Assembly: GCA_026418715.1 (NCBI GenBank)
Contig: JAOAAV010000065.1
Span: 1 to 39,809, forward strand
Origin: Clostridia bacterium
Lineage (GTDB): Bacteria; Bacillota; Clostridia; UBA1381
Direction: 5' to 3'
DNA length: 39,809 bases
In this document: piece by piece, positions 7,912-17,300 of the stretch
How the letters are laid out: every line of letters starts with the position of its first letter
How positions within the stretch are numbered: position 1 is the stretch's first letter
Program-made: the position numbers and the translations under genes
Notes under the pieces: model-generated
The model's database searches: none
Seen by the model: only the letters and a program-made list of their open reading frames with translations
Told to the model about the DNA's origin: nothing

Positions 7912-9120
7912 TCAACCCAATTCAAATTTATCATGAATGGCCACAACTGCCCTTTCAGCATCTTTTCTGTCAACAAGCACCGAAATCTTAATTTCTGATG
8001 TGGCAATCATGTGAATATTTATTTGCGCATTATAGAGTGCCTCAAACATACTTGCAGCGACCCCCGCATTATTTACCATACCTGCACCTACAATGGATAC
8101 CTTTGAAACATCCTTTGTCCACTTTATATCCTTTGCGCAGATAACGTCGTTGTGTTGTTCCAAAAGTTTAAGCGCTTGCTCCAAATCTCCTTCGGTAACG
8201 GTAAAGCTGATATCCTTTGTTCTTTCCTTGCCTATGGACTGGATAATAAGATCCACTCCTATATTATGCTTTGCAAGTATTGAGAAAATTTGAAATGCCT
8301 TACCCGGCGTGTCATCCACATCGCAAAGTGCAATTCTTGCAACATCATTGTCCCTTGTAACCCCTCTGACAAGCATTTTTTCCACTTGGCTTACCTCCTT
8401 AACATACGTGCCCTCTACTTTATTTAAGCTTGATTTTACTGCTAATTTCACATTATACTTTTTAGCCATTTCAACCGAACGGTTATGAAGCACATTCGCT
8501 CCTAAACTTGCAAGTTCAAGCATTTCATCATATGAAATATCATCAAGCTTCTTTGCATTCTTTACAATTCTCGGATCGGCGGTATAAACACCGTCCACAT
8601 CGGTATATATTTCGCAAATATCCGCATGCAAAGCTGCAGCAAGCGCAACTGCAGATGTATCCGAACCGCCCCTGCCAAGCGTCGTAATATCATCATACTT
8701 ATTGATACCCTGAAAACCTGCAACAATGACAATCTTTTTCTTGTCTAATTCACTGTAAATTCGCTCGGTATCAACCTTGTGTATTCTTGCTCCACCGTAA
8801 TGTGTATCTGTCTTTATTCCAACCTGCCATCCTGTCAAAGATATAACAGGATAACCAAGCTTTTCAATCGCCATCGCCAAAAGCGCAATTGAAATCTGCT
8901 CCCCCGTCGAAAGGAGAACATCCATCTCCCGCTTCGATGCATTTGGATTGATTTCCTTGGCTTTTTCTATTAAATCATCTGTGGTATCACCTTGTGCGGA
9001 AACCGCCACAACAACATTATTCCCCGCTTTATACGCATCAACTATGCGATTTGCCACATTCATGACCCTTTCGGCATCCTTTACCGATGAGCCGCCATAC
9101 TTTTGCACTATGAGACTCAC
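7912..9120 (-). CDS. lysC: Aspartate kinase
   Basis: Aspartate kinase phosphorylates L-aspartate with ATP, the first step towards lysine, threonine, methionine and isoleucine. The 402-residue product has the kinase domain first (about 1-245): LIVQKYGGSSV with K7, LLSTGEQISIALLA, TLGRGGSDTSAVALA and YTDVDGVYTADPR. Two C-terminal ACT domains (about 255-400) include VDDTPGKAFQIFSILAKHNI and KVSIVGAGMVNNAGVAASMF, and would bind an inhibitory amino acid. It starts with GTG at 9120, eight bases after AGGAGG. It lies 33 bases after thrB, so the operon covers the route from aspartate to homoserine phosphate except aspartate-semialdehyde dehydrogenase, which is not in the window. Confidence 0.96.
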   Translation of the reverse strand: MSLIVQKYGGSSVKDAERVMNVANRIVDAYKAGNNVVVAVSAQGDTTDDLIEKAKEINPNASKREMDVLLSTGEQISIALLAMAIEKLGYPVISLTGWQVGIKTDTHYGGARIHKVDTERIYSELDKKKIVIVAGFQGINKYDDITTLGRGGSDTSAVALAAALHADICEIYTDVDGVYTADPRIVKNAKKLDDISYDEMLELASLGANVLHNRSVEMAKKYNVKLAVKSSLNKVEGTYVKEVSQVEKMLVRGVTRDNDVARIALCDVDDTPGKAFQIFSILAKHNIGVDLIIQSIGKERTKDISFTVTEGDLEQALKLLEQHNDVICAKDIKWTKDVSKVSIVGAGMVNNAGVAASMFEALYNAQINIHMIATSEIKISVLVDRKDAERAVVAIHDKFELG

Positions 9121-9153
9121 TAATTTTCCCTCCTAAAATCATTGTTTTATAAT

Positions 9154-10050
9154 CTATAGGCTCGTTTTTACAACCGCCCCTACATTATCAACAGACAGCA
9201 ACCCGCAATTCCACGACTTGCCAATTTGAGCAAAAAAGCCTCGCATACCATTTTGAAACTGCATATAACCATCATCTAAAACAGACACAATTGTGGGACC
9301 TGAACCGCTTAAATATGTTGCCCTCGCTCCAAACTCATAAGTCTTTTTAAAGATTTCCCGCATATTCTCAACATACACCCCGCGATAAGGCTGATGAAGC
9401 TTATCTTCAGCGGCTATGCGAAGGTGCTCCATGTTTCCGCTTGATAAAAGCATCGCAAACATGGCAGCTCTTGAAATGTTGAACGCCGCATCCTTATGCG
9501 GCACCATCTCGGGCAAAACACGCCTTGATTTTTTTGTAGCTACAAAAAAATCAGGTACCATAACGGCGAACTTGATTTTTGAATCAAGCTTTATGCTTTT
9601 ACATATTGCTCTATCTTTATCCATCATTGAAATACAAAACCCGCCGTAGAGAGCAGGAGCAAGATTATCGGGGTGTCCCTCCATTGAAACCGCCAAATCC
9701 AAAATTTCGGGATAAGAAAGCCTTCTTCCGGAAATTACATTTGCCGCAAGCATTCCGCCTATGATGCAGGCGCTGCTGCTTCCGAGACCCCGTGTAACCG
9801 GAATATTACTCTTTTGAGAAATCCTAATTCCTCCCATAGCATATCCAACTTTATCAAAAACAGTCTTTACAGAGCGATACACAAGATTATTTTCATTTTT
9901 AGGAACACAATCCCCTATACCTGTAATTTCAATTCCAGAAGGCATCTCGGAAATCTCAAGAAAATTGTACAAATTCAATGCTACTCCTAAAGTGTCAAAC
10001 CCCGCACCCATGTTTGCACTTGTAGCAGGCACTCTTACCGTAACCGTCAT
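9154..10050 (-). CDS. thrB: Homoserine kinase (GHMP family)
   Basis: Homoserine kinase converts L-homoserine and ATP to O-phospho-L-homoserine for threonine synthesis. The 298-residue product is a GHMP kinase: VRVPATSANMGAGFDTLGVA at the N-terminus, the phosphate loop PVTRGLGSSSACIIGG at residues 84-99, GHPDNLAPALYGGF, and the C-terminal YLSGSGPTIVSVL motif. Length is normal. The start codon ATG at 10050 overlaps the stop of hom in an ATGA arrangement, so translation is probably coupled. Threonine synthase (thrC) is not present in this window. Confidence 0.95.
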   Translation of the reverse strand: MTVTVRVPATSANMGAGFDTLGVALNLYNFLEISEMPSGIEITGIGDCVPKNENNLVYRSVKTVFDKVGYAMGGIRISQKSNIPVTRGLGSSSACIIGGMLAANVISGRRLSYPEILDLAVSMEGHPDNLAPALYGGFCISMMDKDRAICKSIKLDSKIKFAVMVPDFFVATKKSRRVLPEMVPHKDAAFNISRAAMFAMLLSSGNMEHLRIAAEDKLHQPYRGVYVENMREIFKKTYEFGARATYLSGSGPTIVSVLDDGYMQFQNGMRGFFAQIGKSWNCGLLSVDNVGAVVKTSL

Positions 10051-11255
10051 TCTTCCAGTATCCTTATTTTAGATAGCACTCCGCCTATTTTCGCAAGCTT
10101 TCCGTTTAGGCTCCCTTCCTTGTCTCGGGGCGTAACAAAGACTGTTTCATTGCCATCGCAGCTTACAAATTCAGCTTCGGGAATTTGATTTTTCACGAAA
10201 GCTTTATCGGTGGTCGCTCTTACAAAGTAAGAAACGTATACATCATCAGCGGAAATCATAAAATTCTCTGCCGTCTTTGTCCACATGATATGCTTGCTCT
10301 TATTGATATGCTTGACGCAATCTATAACATCCGCTACAACAGCACTGGCTGTCGGAAGCTTTCCTGCGCCTCTTCCGTAAAACATCACTTCGCCGATAGA
10401 ATCGCCCTTTACCATAATAGCATTGAAAACATCCTCAACTCCCGCAAGCGGACTGGATTTTTGCACAAGCATGGGGCAAACGCGGGCAAACACCCTCCCG
10501 TCAGCTTGTATATCCGAAAAGCCTATCAGCTTTATCACATAACCCAAACTGTCCGCATAATGTACATCCTCAAGCGTAATGCCGGTAATTCCCTCTGTTA
10601 AAATCTCATTATAATCTACGTGTTTGCCGGATGCCAATGATGATAAAATCGCAATTTTGCGGCACGCATCGTGCCCTTCGACATCAGCCGCAGGATTTCT
10701 TTCGGCATAGCCCTTTGCCTGTGCATCAGCCAATGCCTCTTCAAACGATTTTCCCGCTCTTATCATTTGTGTGAGAATATAGTTTGTAGTCCCGTTTAAA
10801 ATACCAATAATTTGGTTTATCTCATTTGCTGCAAGGCATTGGTGCAGAGGGCGTATAATAGGAATACCACCTCCTACGCTTGCCTCAAACATATAGTTAA
10901 TATTGTTATCCTCCGCTATTTTAAGCAGTTCGGAACCGTACGTTGCAACCAACTCTTTATTTGAAGTAACAACACTTTTGCCTGCCTCAAGCGCAGCTTT
11001 TGTAAATTCATAAGCAGGATGCAAACCACCCATCACTTCAACTACGACCTCAACCTCGCTATCATTTAATATATCATCAAAACTTTTCGTAAAAAGCTGA
11101 TTTTCAGGATGAGAAGAAAAATCGCGAATATCTAAAATATATTTAATGTCAATATCGGCCGATGCCTTTCGGCTGATGCCGGAAGCGTTCTTTCTCATAA
11201 TTTCATAAACACCGCTTCCTACTGTTCCAAACCCCATAATCGCTATTTTTGCCAT
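10047..11255 (-). CDS. hom: Homoserine dehydrogenase (shortened C-terminal ACT region)
   Basis: Homoserine dehydrogenase reduces aspartate semialdehyde to L-homoserine with NAD(P)H. The 402-residue product has the Rossmann motif GFGTVGSG (residues 8-15), then SNKEL, EASVGGGIPIIRPL, LNGTTNYILT and AKGYAERNPAADVEGHDACR, which holds the catalytic acidic and lysine residues. The C-terminal ACT region (about 339-402) looks cut down. It begins VSYFVRATTDKAF, but the usual PGVLAxIA ligand-binding loop and helix are missing, and it resumes at TVFVTPRDKEGSLNGKLAKI. Feedback control may therefore be altered (inference). The ATG at 11255 follows GGGGAGG. It is the second gene of the operon. Confidence 0.95.
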   Translation of the reverse strand: MAKIAIMGFGTVGSGVYEIMRKNASGISRKASADIDIKYILDIRDFSSHPENQLFTKSFDDILNDSEVEVVVEVMGGLHPAYEFTKAALEAGKSVVTSNKELVATYGSELLKIAEDNNINYMFEASVGGGIPIIRPLHQCLAANEINQIIGILNGTTNYILTQMIRAGKSFEEALADAQAKGYAERNPAADVEGHDACRKIAILSSLASGKHVDYNEILTEGITGITLEDVHYADSLGYVIKLIGFSDIQADGRVFARVCPMLVQKSSPLAGVEDVFNAIMVKGDSIGEVMFYGRGAGKLPTASAVVADVIDCVKHINKSKHIMWTKTAENFMISADDVYVSYFVRATTDKAFVKNQIPEAEFVSCDGNETVFVTPRDKEGSLNGKLAKIGGVLSKIRILEE

Positions 11256-11276
11256 TTGAAAGAATCCTCCCCTTGA

Positions 11277-11720
11277 CTATTCCATAGCCAAAACTTCAAT
11301 TTTATGTATCGCCTTTATTTTCTCTAAATCTTTGATTAATACTCCCACGTCACGGTCCATTTCATCTGTTCTCAGAGAAATAGTGATATTTGCCACACCG
11401 TTAATGGGAATATTTTGATTAATGGTAACAACATTCATTTTATAAAGCGCAAGCACACTTAAAATATCGGACAGTATTCCCGTAACGTCATCAAGAGTGA
11501 AAAACAAGGTGACTATCTTTTCTTTATTAATTTCATTGTAAGCAAAAACCATATCTTTGTATTTATAAAAGGCACTCCTGCTGATTTTAGCACACTCAAT
11601 CGCCTCTCCTATGGTCTTGCACTTACCCGAAGCAAAAAGCTTCTTTGCTTCAACCACTTTCACAAAAACCTCCGGCGCAACCTCTGTATTCACCAAAAGA
11701 TAGGAATATTTTTTTTCCAT
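11277..11720 (-). CDS. pheB: ACT domain-containing protein, PheB/UPF0735 family
   Basis: A 147-residue protein, exactly the usual length for the UPF0735/PheB family. It has a small N-terminal helical region with the family signature SRSAFYKYKDMVF (about residues 56-68) and a C-terminal ACT domain (about 75-145, LDDVTGILSDILSVLALYKM). PheB was once linked to chorismate mutase, but its real role is unclear. Its place as first gene of the hom-thrB-lysC operon suggests an amino-acid-sensing role in this pathway (inference). The start MEKKYSYLLVN at 11720 matches family length; an in-frame ATG at 11732 directly abuts AAAGGA. The strong promoter at 11789-11817 excludes the longest upstream reading frame. 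Confidence 0.88.
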   Translation of the reverse strand: MEKKYSYLLVNTEVAPEVFVKVVEAKKLFASGKCKTIGEAIECAKISRSAFYKYKDMVFAYNEINKEKIVTLFFTLDDVTGILSDILSVLALYKMNVVTINQNIPINGVANITISLRTDEMDRDVGVLIKDLEKIKAIHKIEVLAME

Positions 11721-11788
11721 TTCATTATTCATTCCTTTTATGCGGCAAATTGTCCTTCCTGCGTGTACATTTGTACTTTCAATTCGGT

Positions 11789-11817
11789 ATAGTATCACAT
11801 TTTACAATCGGTGTCAA
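11789..11817 (-). promoter_or_regulatory. Sigma-A promoter of the pheB-hom-thrB-lysC operon
   Basis: On the minus strand a perfect TTGACA (11817-11812) and TACTAT (11794-11789) are separated by exactly 17 bases. Transcription would start near 11782, leaving a leader of about 60 bases. A short inverted repeat, GTAC-N4-GTAC (11766-11777 region), lies in the early transcribed region. No T-box or riboswitch-like structure fits in so short a leader. Confidence 0.82.
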
Positions 11818-11896
11818 TATAAAAATATCCAACAAATATTAATACAGTGTATTTGTTTTTATTGGTGATGTTTAATCGACATTATACTCGTCCAAC

Positions 11897-12751
11897 TCAA
11901 ACAAGTCCTGAAAACGCTTCAGTTATGCTTGCAAATTCAGAAAGACCGAGTGTTTCTCCTCTGACCGAAGGAGAGATCCCTATTTTGACTAAATTATCCG
12001 ATATCTCCTGTTTGCCGACGGGAAATGCGCTTGCAAGGCAATTTAAGAGCGTTTTTCTCCTTTGCGAAAATGCCGCCTTTACAATTTTAAAAAACAATTG
12101 CTCATCTGAAACCTCAATATTGGGCTTTTCGCATACTTTAAGCCTCAACACTGCCGAATCCACTTTTGGCGGCGGCATAAACAGCGATGACGGTACAATT
12201 GTAACTATTTCAGGTTTGGTATAATATTGGCACATAACGCTGATGGCGCCGTAGTCCTTTGTTCCGGGAGCTGCAACCATCCTGTCTGCAACCTCTTTTT
12301 GCACCATTACCACGATATTGCCTATTGGAAGCCTGCTTTCAATAAGCATTGTTATGATAGGAGTTGTAATATAATACGGCAAATTTGCCGCTACACTAAT
12401 CTTTTCACCTCTGAATTCTTCTTCTATAACCTTTTTTAAATCCAGTTTCATAATATCTTCGTTTATAATTTTAACGTTGTTCAAATCCGCGAGAGTATAT
12501 TCAAGAACACTGACAAGGCGGCTGTCTATCTCCACAGTCACAACTTTCTCTGCCAAAAGAGCAAGCTCCTGCGTAAGCACACCAAAACCTGGACCTATCT
12601 CAAGCACGCCGCTTTTAATTTCTGCCGCTTTCACAATTTTGTAAAGAACCCTCTTATCAGTTAAAAAATTTTGTCCCAGTCCTTTGCTGAATGTAAAACC
12701 AAACTTTGACGCAATATTTTTTATTGTCCTGACTGACGTTAATTCATACAT
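11897..12751 (-). CDS. rsmA: 16S rRNA (adenine(1518)-N6/adenine(1519)-N6)-dimethyltransferase RsmA (KsgA)
   Basis: RsmA dimethylates two adjacent adenosines in the 3' terminal helix of 16S rRNA during small-subunit maturation. The 284-residue product is of normal length. It shows KGLGQNFLTDKRVLYKIV, the S-adenosylmethionine motif VLEIGPGFGVLTQELA, the acidic VEIDSRLV, the catalytic NLPYYITTPI, and the C-terminal helical domain with FSQRRKTLLNCL. The ATG at 12751 has GGAG nine bases upstream. The neighbour upstream is a YabE-like G5/3D protein, as in Bacillus (yabE-rnmV-ksgA), but rnmV is absent between them here. A terminator separates the two genes, so rsmA needs its own promoter or readthrough. 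Confidence 0.96.
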   Translation of the reverse strand: MYELTSVRTIKNIASKFGFTFSKGLGQNFLTDKRVLYKIVKAAEIKSGVLEIGPGFGVLTQELALLAEKVVTVEIDSRLVSVLEYTLADLNNVKIINEDIMKLDLKKVIEEEFRGEKISVAANLPYYITTPIITMLIESRLPIGNIVVMVQKEVADRMVAAPGTKDYGAISVMCQYYTKPEIVTIVPSSLFMPPPKVDSAVLRLKVCEKPNIEVSDEQLFFKIVKAAFSQRRKTLLNCLASAFPVGKQEISDNLVKIGISPSVRGETLGLSEFASITEAFSGLV

Positions 12752-12784
12752 ATTTCAACACTCCATATTTTTCAAGAAAGATTC

Positions 12785-12827
12785 AATAAAAACGATAAGG
12801 GCGGACACAAAATCCGCCCTTATCGTT
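12785..12827 (-). terminator. Intrinsic terminator of the YabE-like gene
   Basis: AACGATAAGGGCGGA (12791-12805) and TCCGCCCTTATCGTT (12813-12827) form a perfect 15-bp stem with a 7-base loop. On the minus strand the stem is followed by TTTTTATT, so it terminates transcription of the G5/3D gene ahead of rsmA. Confidence 0.88.
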
Positions 12828-12846
12828 AAGGAAACAGCTGATATGA

Positions 12847-13920
12847 CTAATCAAGCACATAAACATTTGCTTTTTTTACTCCGAACGAAAGTGCCTCACT
12901 TTTTGAACCAAAACAAAGGTCAATCCTGTTTCCTTTAATTGCTCCGCCGGTATCTCCGGCGATTGCGTAGCCGTACACCCATGATTGCCCATCATCGGCA
13001 GACTCTATATAGAGCCTTGAACCTAAAGGAATAACATCAGGGTCAACCGCTACAATACCATATCTCGGCGTTGTTCCCGTAGCTGTTCTTGACGCACCGC
13101 CGTTTGATGCGGGAGACGGGTCATATGCCGTTGCCTTCATCGTGTATACTGCCTTATACCTTATTTCACCTCGGGATGACAAATTTCCATTTCGTGATTC
13201 CTGATAAACATTTATTGTTTTCTCCTTCGTCCCTACTTTTACGATTTCGGTAACGGGCTCTTTGGTGACTGTTTCACAAATCGCCTCTCTCCCAATTTCA
13301 ACACCGTCTTTCTCAGTAATGCGGTATACTACGGTTTTTTTGCCGACAACTCCACTTTGAACCGTTTTTTTCTCACCCTTGTATAAATCACGGGTTTGTT
13401 CGGTTTTCGTAGCATATTCAATTTCTTCCTCAACCGAAATTTCACTAATGGAAATTTCGGCTACAACAACACGCATGCCCTCGATAATCTTCGTTTCTCT
13501 CGGCGGATTTACATCATCGATATCATCAATGTAAATCCCTATCTCCAAAAGCGCCTCACCTACCGTCGCCTTTGTTGTTGACACCGCATACTCGCCTTCA
13601 GCCGTTACCACTGTAAAAGGTTTGCCTCTTCTGATAACCAGCTTGGCATGATCGCTTAACTCTTCATCACTTAAAAGATTGACATTGTCATACTCTCCTA
13701 TCGTGATATTATTTTCACTTAAAAGTTGTCCTACTGTTTGCTGTCTGGTTTTTACAACCAAAGAGTTTTCGGCATTTTCAAAAGCATTAACCTCAGTTAT
13801 TGTGATCTCTTTCATTGCGGCATCATTTACCGCGCCCATGATAATACTGCAAATGATAATCAATAAAAAAAATGCCAATAAGCGACTACGAGTTCCAGAG
13901 AAAAATGTTTTCTTAAACAT
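12847..13920 (-). CDS. YabE-like cell-wall protein: DUF348 repeats, G5 and 3D domains
   Basis: A 357-residue exported, probably membrane-anchored cell-wall protein. The N-terminus has an uncleaved or signal-type hydrophobic helix (residues 13-31). Two DUF348 repeats (about 53-102 and 104-153) and a G5 domain (about 160-232) follow. The C-terminal 3D domain (about 258-357) has its three aspartates in AVDPDVIPLG (D293), AGDTGG (D323) and RIDLCF (D334). 3D domains occur in lytic transglycosylase-like and Rpf/YocH-type enzymes, so peptidoglycan cleavage is likely. The position next to rsmA matches Bacillus yabE. The ATG at 13920 is preceded by AGGAGG; a GTG at 13926 is also possible. A WalR-type site sits upstream of its promoter. 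Confidence 0.9.
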   Translation of the reverse strand: MFKKTFFSGTRSRLLAFFLLIIICSIIMGAVNDAAMKEITITEVNAFENAENSLVVKTRQQTVGQLLSENNITIGEYDNVNLLSDEELSDHAKLVIRRGKPFTVVTAEGEYAVSTTKATVGEALLEIGIYIDDIDDVNPPRETKIIEGMRVVVAEISISEISVEEEIEYATKTEQTRDLYKGEKKTVQSGVVGKKTVVYRITEKDGVEIGREAICETVTKEPVTEIVKVGTKEKTINVYQESRNGNLSSRGEIRYKAVYTMKATAYDPSPASNGGASRTATGTTPRYGIVAVDPDVIPLGSRLYIESADDGQSWVYGYAIAGDTGGAIKGNRIDLCFGSKSEALSFGVKKANVYVLD

Positions 13921-13962
13921 AAACACATTTACCTCCTATTTCCTTTTCGTCGGATTGCCATA

Positions 13963-13992
13963 ATTATACTATGGCTTTCCTAAGACTGTCAA
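13963..13992 (-). promoter_or_regulatory. Sigma-A promoter of the YabE-like gene
   Basis: On the minus strand perfect hexamers TTGACA (13992-13987) and TATAAT (13968-13963) are separated by 18 bases. Transcription would begin near 13956, giving a leader of about 36 bases that contains the AGGAGG ribosome binding site. Confidence 0.87.
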
Positions 13993-13999
13993 TAATTTT

Positions 14000-14016
14000 A
14001 TTACAAAGTTGTTACA
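14000..14016 (-). promoter_or_regulatory. WalR (YycF)-type operator upstream of the YabE-like promoter
   Basis: On the minus strand TGTAAC-AACTT-TGTAAT matches the WalR direct-repeat consensus TGTWAH-N5-TGTWAH at every specified position. It ends seven bases upstream of the -35 box, a position typical for activation. WalR controls peptidoglycan hydrolases, including 3D-domain proteins, in Bacillus. No walR gene is in this window, so the regulator is inferred. Confidence 0.55.
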
Positions 14017-14052
14017 TTTCGCTGAATTTTATTGATATTTTTGTATAAAAAA

Positions 14053-14069
14053 TATAACACTTTTGTAAT
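14053..14069 (+). promoter_or_regulatory. Second WalR-like site, opposite orientation (one mismatch)
   Basis: On the plus strand TATAAC-ACTTT-TGTAAT differs from TGTWAH-N5-TGTWAH at one position. With the first site it makes an imperfect inverted repeat (16-base arms at 13999-14014 and 14055-14070, 14 matches, 40-base gap). The rest of the 13993-14323 gap is AT-rich and holds no gene that I can see. Confidence 0.3.
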
Positions 14070-14220
14070 ATTTGATGAAAAAGACTCTTGCATTTACTAT
14101 TATATTCCACTAAATAGACTTTTATTCCATTTTGTCCAAATTTTTATCTTGAGTTGAGCATAGTAGTTAATTTCTTGAGGGAAAAATTTTTATTAAATTT
14201 CCATAATATTCAATGATAAG

Positions 14221-14249
14221 TTGATTATTAAAAATTATTATGGTATTAT
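14221..14249 (+). promoter_or_regulatory. Candidate promoter of the DUF4127/SLH gene
   Basis: TTGATT (14221-14226) and TATTAT (14244-14249) have a 17-base spacer with a TG extended -10 element. Transcription would start near 14256, leaving a leader of about 68 bases. A nearby TTGACA (14258-14263) has no -10 box at the right distance. ACAGGAC (14261-14267) can pair with GTCCTGT (14289-14295) in the leader. Confidence 0.45.
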
Positions 14250-14323
14250 GTGTATGTTTGACAGGACTTTTTCGTTTTTTCCCAAGTCGTCCTGTATATC
14301 TGTTGAAAGGAACCCTATTAATT

Positions 14324-17300
14324 ATGTTAAAACATAAGTATTTTATATCATTTTTTCTTGCTCTTTGCATTATGGCACAGTTTGTACCCGACATATCCGC
14401 TGACGCAGTCAAAAAGCTTGTTATTGCGGGTACGGATGTAAAGTTACCCATGTCCGGCGGCATAACATACGAAAATACTGGTATTGACGATTCCTATTGG
14501 TGGCTTGCCTACACAGATGGAGAATATAGGCTCACGTTAAGCAACGCCAAAATTGAAGGCGAAATAGTGTCTACTTTGGATAATTTAACCATATGTGTAC
14601 CACAAGGCACAGAGAGTATCATAAATTCTAACGAAAGCTGCATAAGCTCTTCAGGGGATTTTAAAATTACAGGAAGCGGTACATTGTCACTATTTTCTAA
14701 TTCAGCTGACAGTGCTGCAGCAATTTCTGCAACTAATAAATTTATTATCACCGATGCAAAAATTAACATAAAAAGCAGCTGTGCCACTGGTATTCAAAGC
14801 AATAGTGCAAGCTTTGAATCTGGCAGTGTAAACATCAGCATAAACTATAGCGGCAGCAAAGACTGTACAGCGATAGCTGCAGGAACCTTATCGATTGAAA
14901 AATCAGATGTAACTTTAAATGTTGAAGGTGACGCAGGAGCAAGGGCTATATTCTGCGATTTTGGCCTTACCATATCCGAATCGACAGTTATATGTAAAGT
15001 ATCAGCAAAAAGCGGCGGCACAGGCATAGCGGCAAAAAGCGGACTGTATATGAGCGAAAGTATCGTAGATGTTTGTGCGAATTCAAATACCCTTTTTGCA
15101 GTCGGCATAGACAGCCAAAGCACAAGCCTAAATTTTACAATAGCAGGGGGCAATATAAAAGCGGAAGGCTTTTGCACAGATGTCAGCCGTGATTATGCTT
15201 ACGGCATACGCGCACATCTTTTATATGTTGCCGGAGGATCTGTAAACTCCGTCGGAACAGACGGGGGCATAGCAGTCGGTGATAATCAATCCGACAGTAT
15301 AACATTGGGTGACTGTGTAAATAAAGCACCAATAACCAGCGCAGATAACGCCTCTCGGCATTTTGAAACTTTCTCAGAGAATGTGAACGATCTCTCTTTC
15401 CTTGCCTCAGGATACATAACTGGAGGAACCTCGCCTGTTATTTTAAAATCCTCCTTATCGGCATTGTCGATTTTAGGAAGCCCACGCGCGGGGCAACAGC
15501 TTACCGCGGCCCTATCCCCTGCATCCGCCGACGCCCAATACCGCTGGTACAGAAGCAATACTCCGTCAAATGCTGACGGGATTCCAATTTCAGGCGCTGA
15601 CAAAGCCTATTACATACCATCGAGTGACGACATCGGAAAATACATCTACTGCACCGCATCGGGCATTTTGGGCTTTAGCGGCACTGTTACCTCAAAGTGT
15701 ACCGATGAAATCGGAGCATCCTTAAATTTGCCTCTTTATTCTGTCAATATTTCAGGTTATGCAAAAGTAGGATCCAACCTTTCTGCTGAGATTTCCCCAG
15801 CCGAGGCATCCGTCCGATATGAATGGTTTAGATGCACCTCTCCCGATTCGGAAGGCATTCTTATCAAAGACGCAAAATCGCCACAATACACTCTCACATC
15901 AGAAGATGCTGGAATGTACATTTACTGCGTAGCCTATGGCATAGGAGATTATACAGGAAATGTGCGCTCATCCGTTACGGATATGGTGGAAAAAGCTCTG
16001 CAAACAAATGTTCCTACACTGATATACGTCCCGCTTGACAACCGGACAGTAAACGTGGACAGAGTTGTCTATGAGGCGGAATCAGCAGGATTTAAAGTTA
16101 TAATGCCAAAAGAGGACCTATATGCGACACGCCTTGATGGTCAGCCTCGAAATTCAAACGGAACAGGACACGGGGATGGCAAAGCAATAATTAAATGGCT
16201 GGAGGAGATGGATGAATATTCCGATTATTTTGTGATTTCATTGGATCAACTTCTTTCAGGAGGTCTTGTAAATTCCCGTGCTATGACCAATACGGATCTT
16301 TCAGAAGAATATGACATTATTAACGAGATTGTCAAGCTTTCAGATCGTAACCATATATACATACTTGATACGGTAGCTCGCCTGGCTACCTGTACATTGG
16401 GATATGAAGGCGCAGATTTAGCAAGCTATTATTATCTGCGTTCCTATAACATCCAGCCAAGGGTAGCACTTTCCGACAAACAGCTTACGGTAGACAACAT
16501 TATAGCAGGTTATGCAAAAGATGAAAGCGGCAAAAGACTTGAGGTGGATTCTAATTATGCGAAGCTTGTAGAAAATTCTATTTTGGTACGAGAACGAAAA
16601 CTAAAACTCACAGACCATATACTCAGTCAAGATTACTATGGAAAAATGAAATATTTCATAGGTGTGGATGATTCCAATTCTCAGACAACCGTTCAAACAA
16701 ATGAGGTAAACTATATTAAAAGCAAAATGGGAGATAGAGGAACAATCTATTCCGGTACGGACGAACTCGGAATGATGGCGGTGCTGAGGCTTATGATAGA
16801 TTATTACGGCAGCAGAGTCAAGGCATCGACGATGTATTTCGGAGATACGCAAGACTCTGACTCAGGCTCCTCATATGACATTGAAACCGTTAGGGAAAAC
16901 GTAGAGCAGCATCTTGCCAGCGTAGGCGTGAAGATAGCGGATAAAAAGGACTCAAACATTGAAATTGTTGTTTTAACCTCCCCTGCTAAAACAACTATGA
17001 ATGCAAAATATATAACTCAAATGCTCGATTACATAAACAATAATATAAATGCTGGCATACCAACCATTGTTATAAATCCTGTGCCTTCAGTTTACGGCAA
17101 CACCTTTGAATATCGTATTATACAAGAATGTGAAACCAGTATGCTGCTTGCGTACAGCAGTTGGGGTACGGTGGGTAATGCAATAGGAATTGCGCTTGCC
17201 AACGGTATTTCTCGCTATCTTTACCTGCAAAGCAGTACCACAAGTAGCAGTGATGCTGACGTGGCATTTCTTAAAGGGCTGTCTTTTTCTCTTATAAAAG

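Noticed and set aside
11733-11788. Leader peptide or riboswitch controlling the threonine operon
   Set aside because: A 10-codon frame (MYTQEGQFAA) starts in the leader, but it has no run of Thr or Ile codons, no ribosome binding site and no terminator/antiterminator pair.
14258-14263. TTGACA as the -35 box of the SLH gene
   Set aside because: No -10 hexamer lies 16-19 bases downstream; the TTGATT/TATTAT pair just upstream fits better.
14240-14323. 28-codon upstream extension of the SLH protein
   Set aside because: The frame is open, but a signal peptide starts exactly at the ATG at 14324, and the extension would run back across the likely transcription start.
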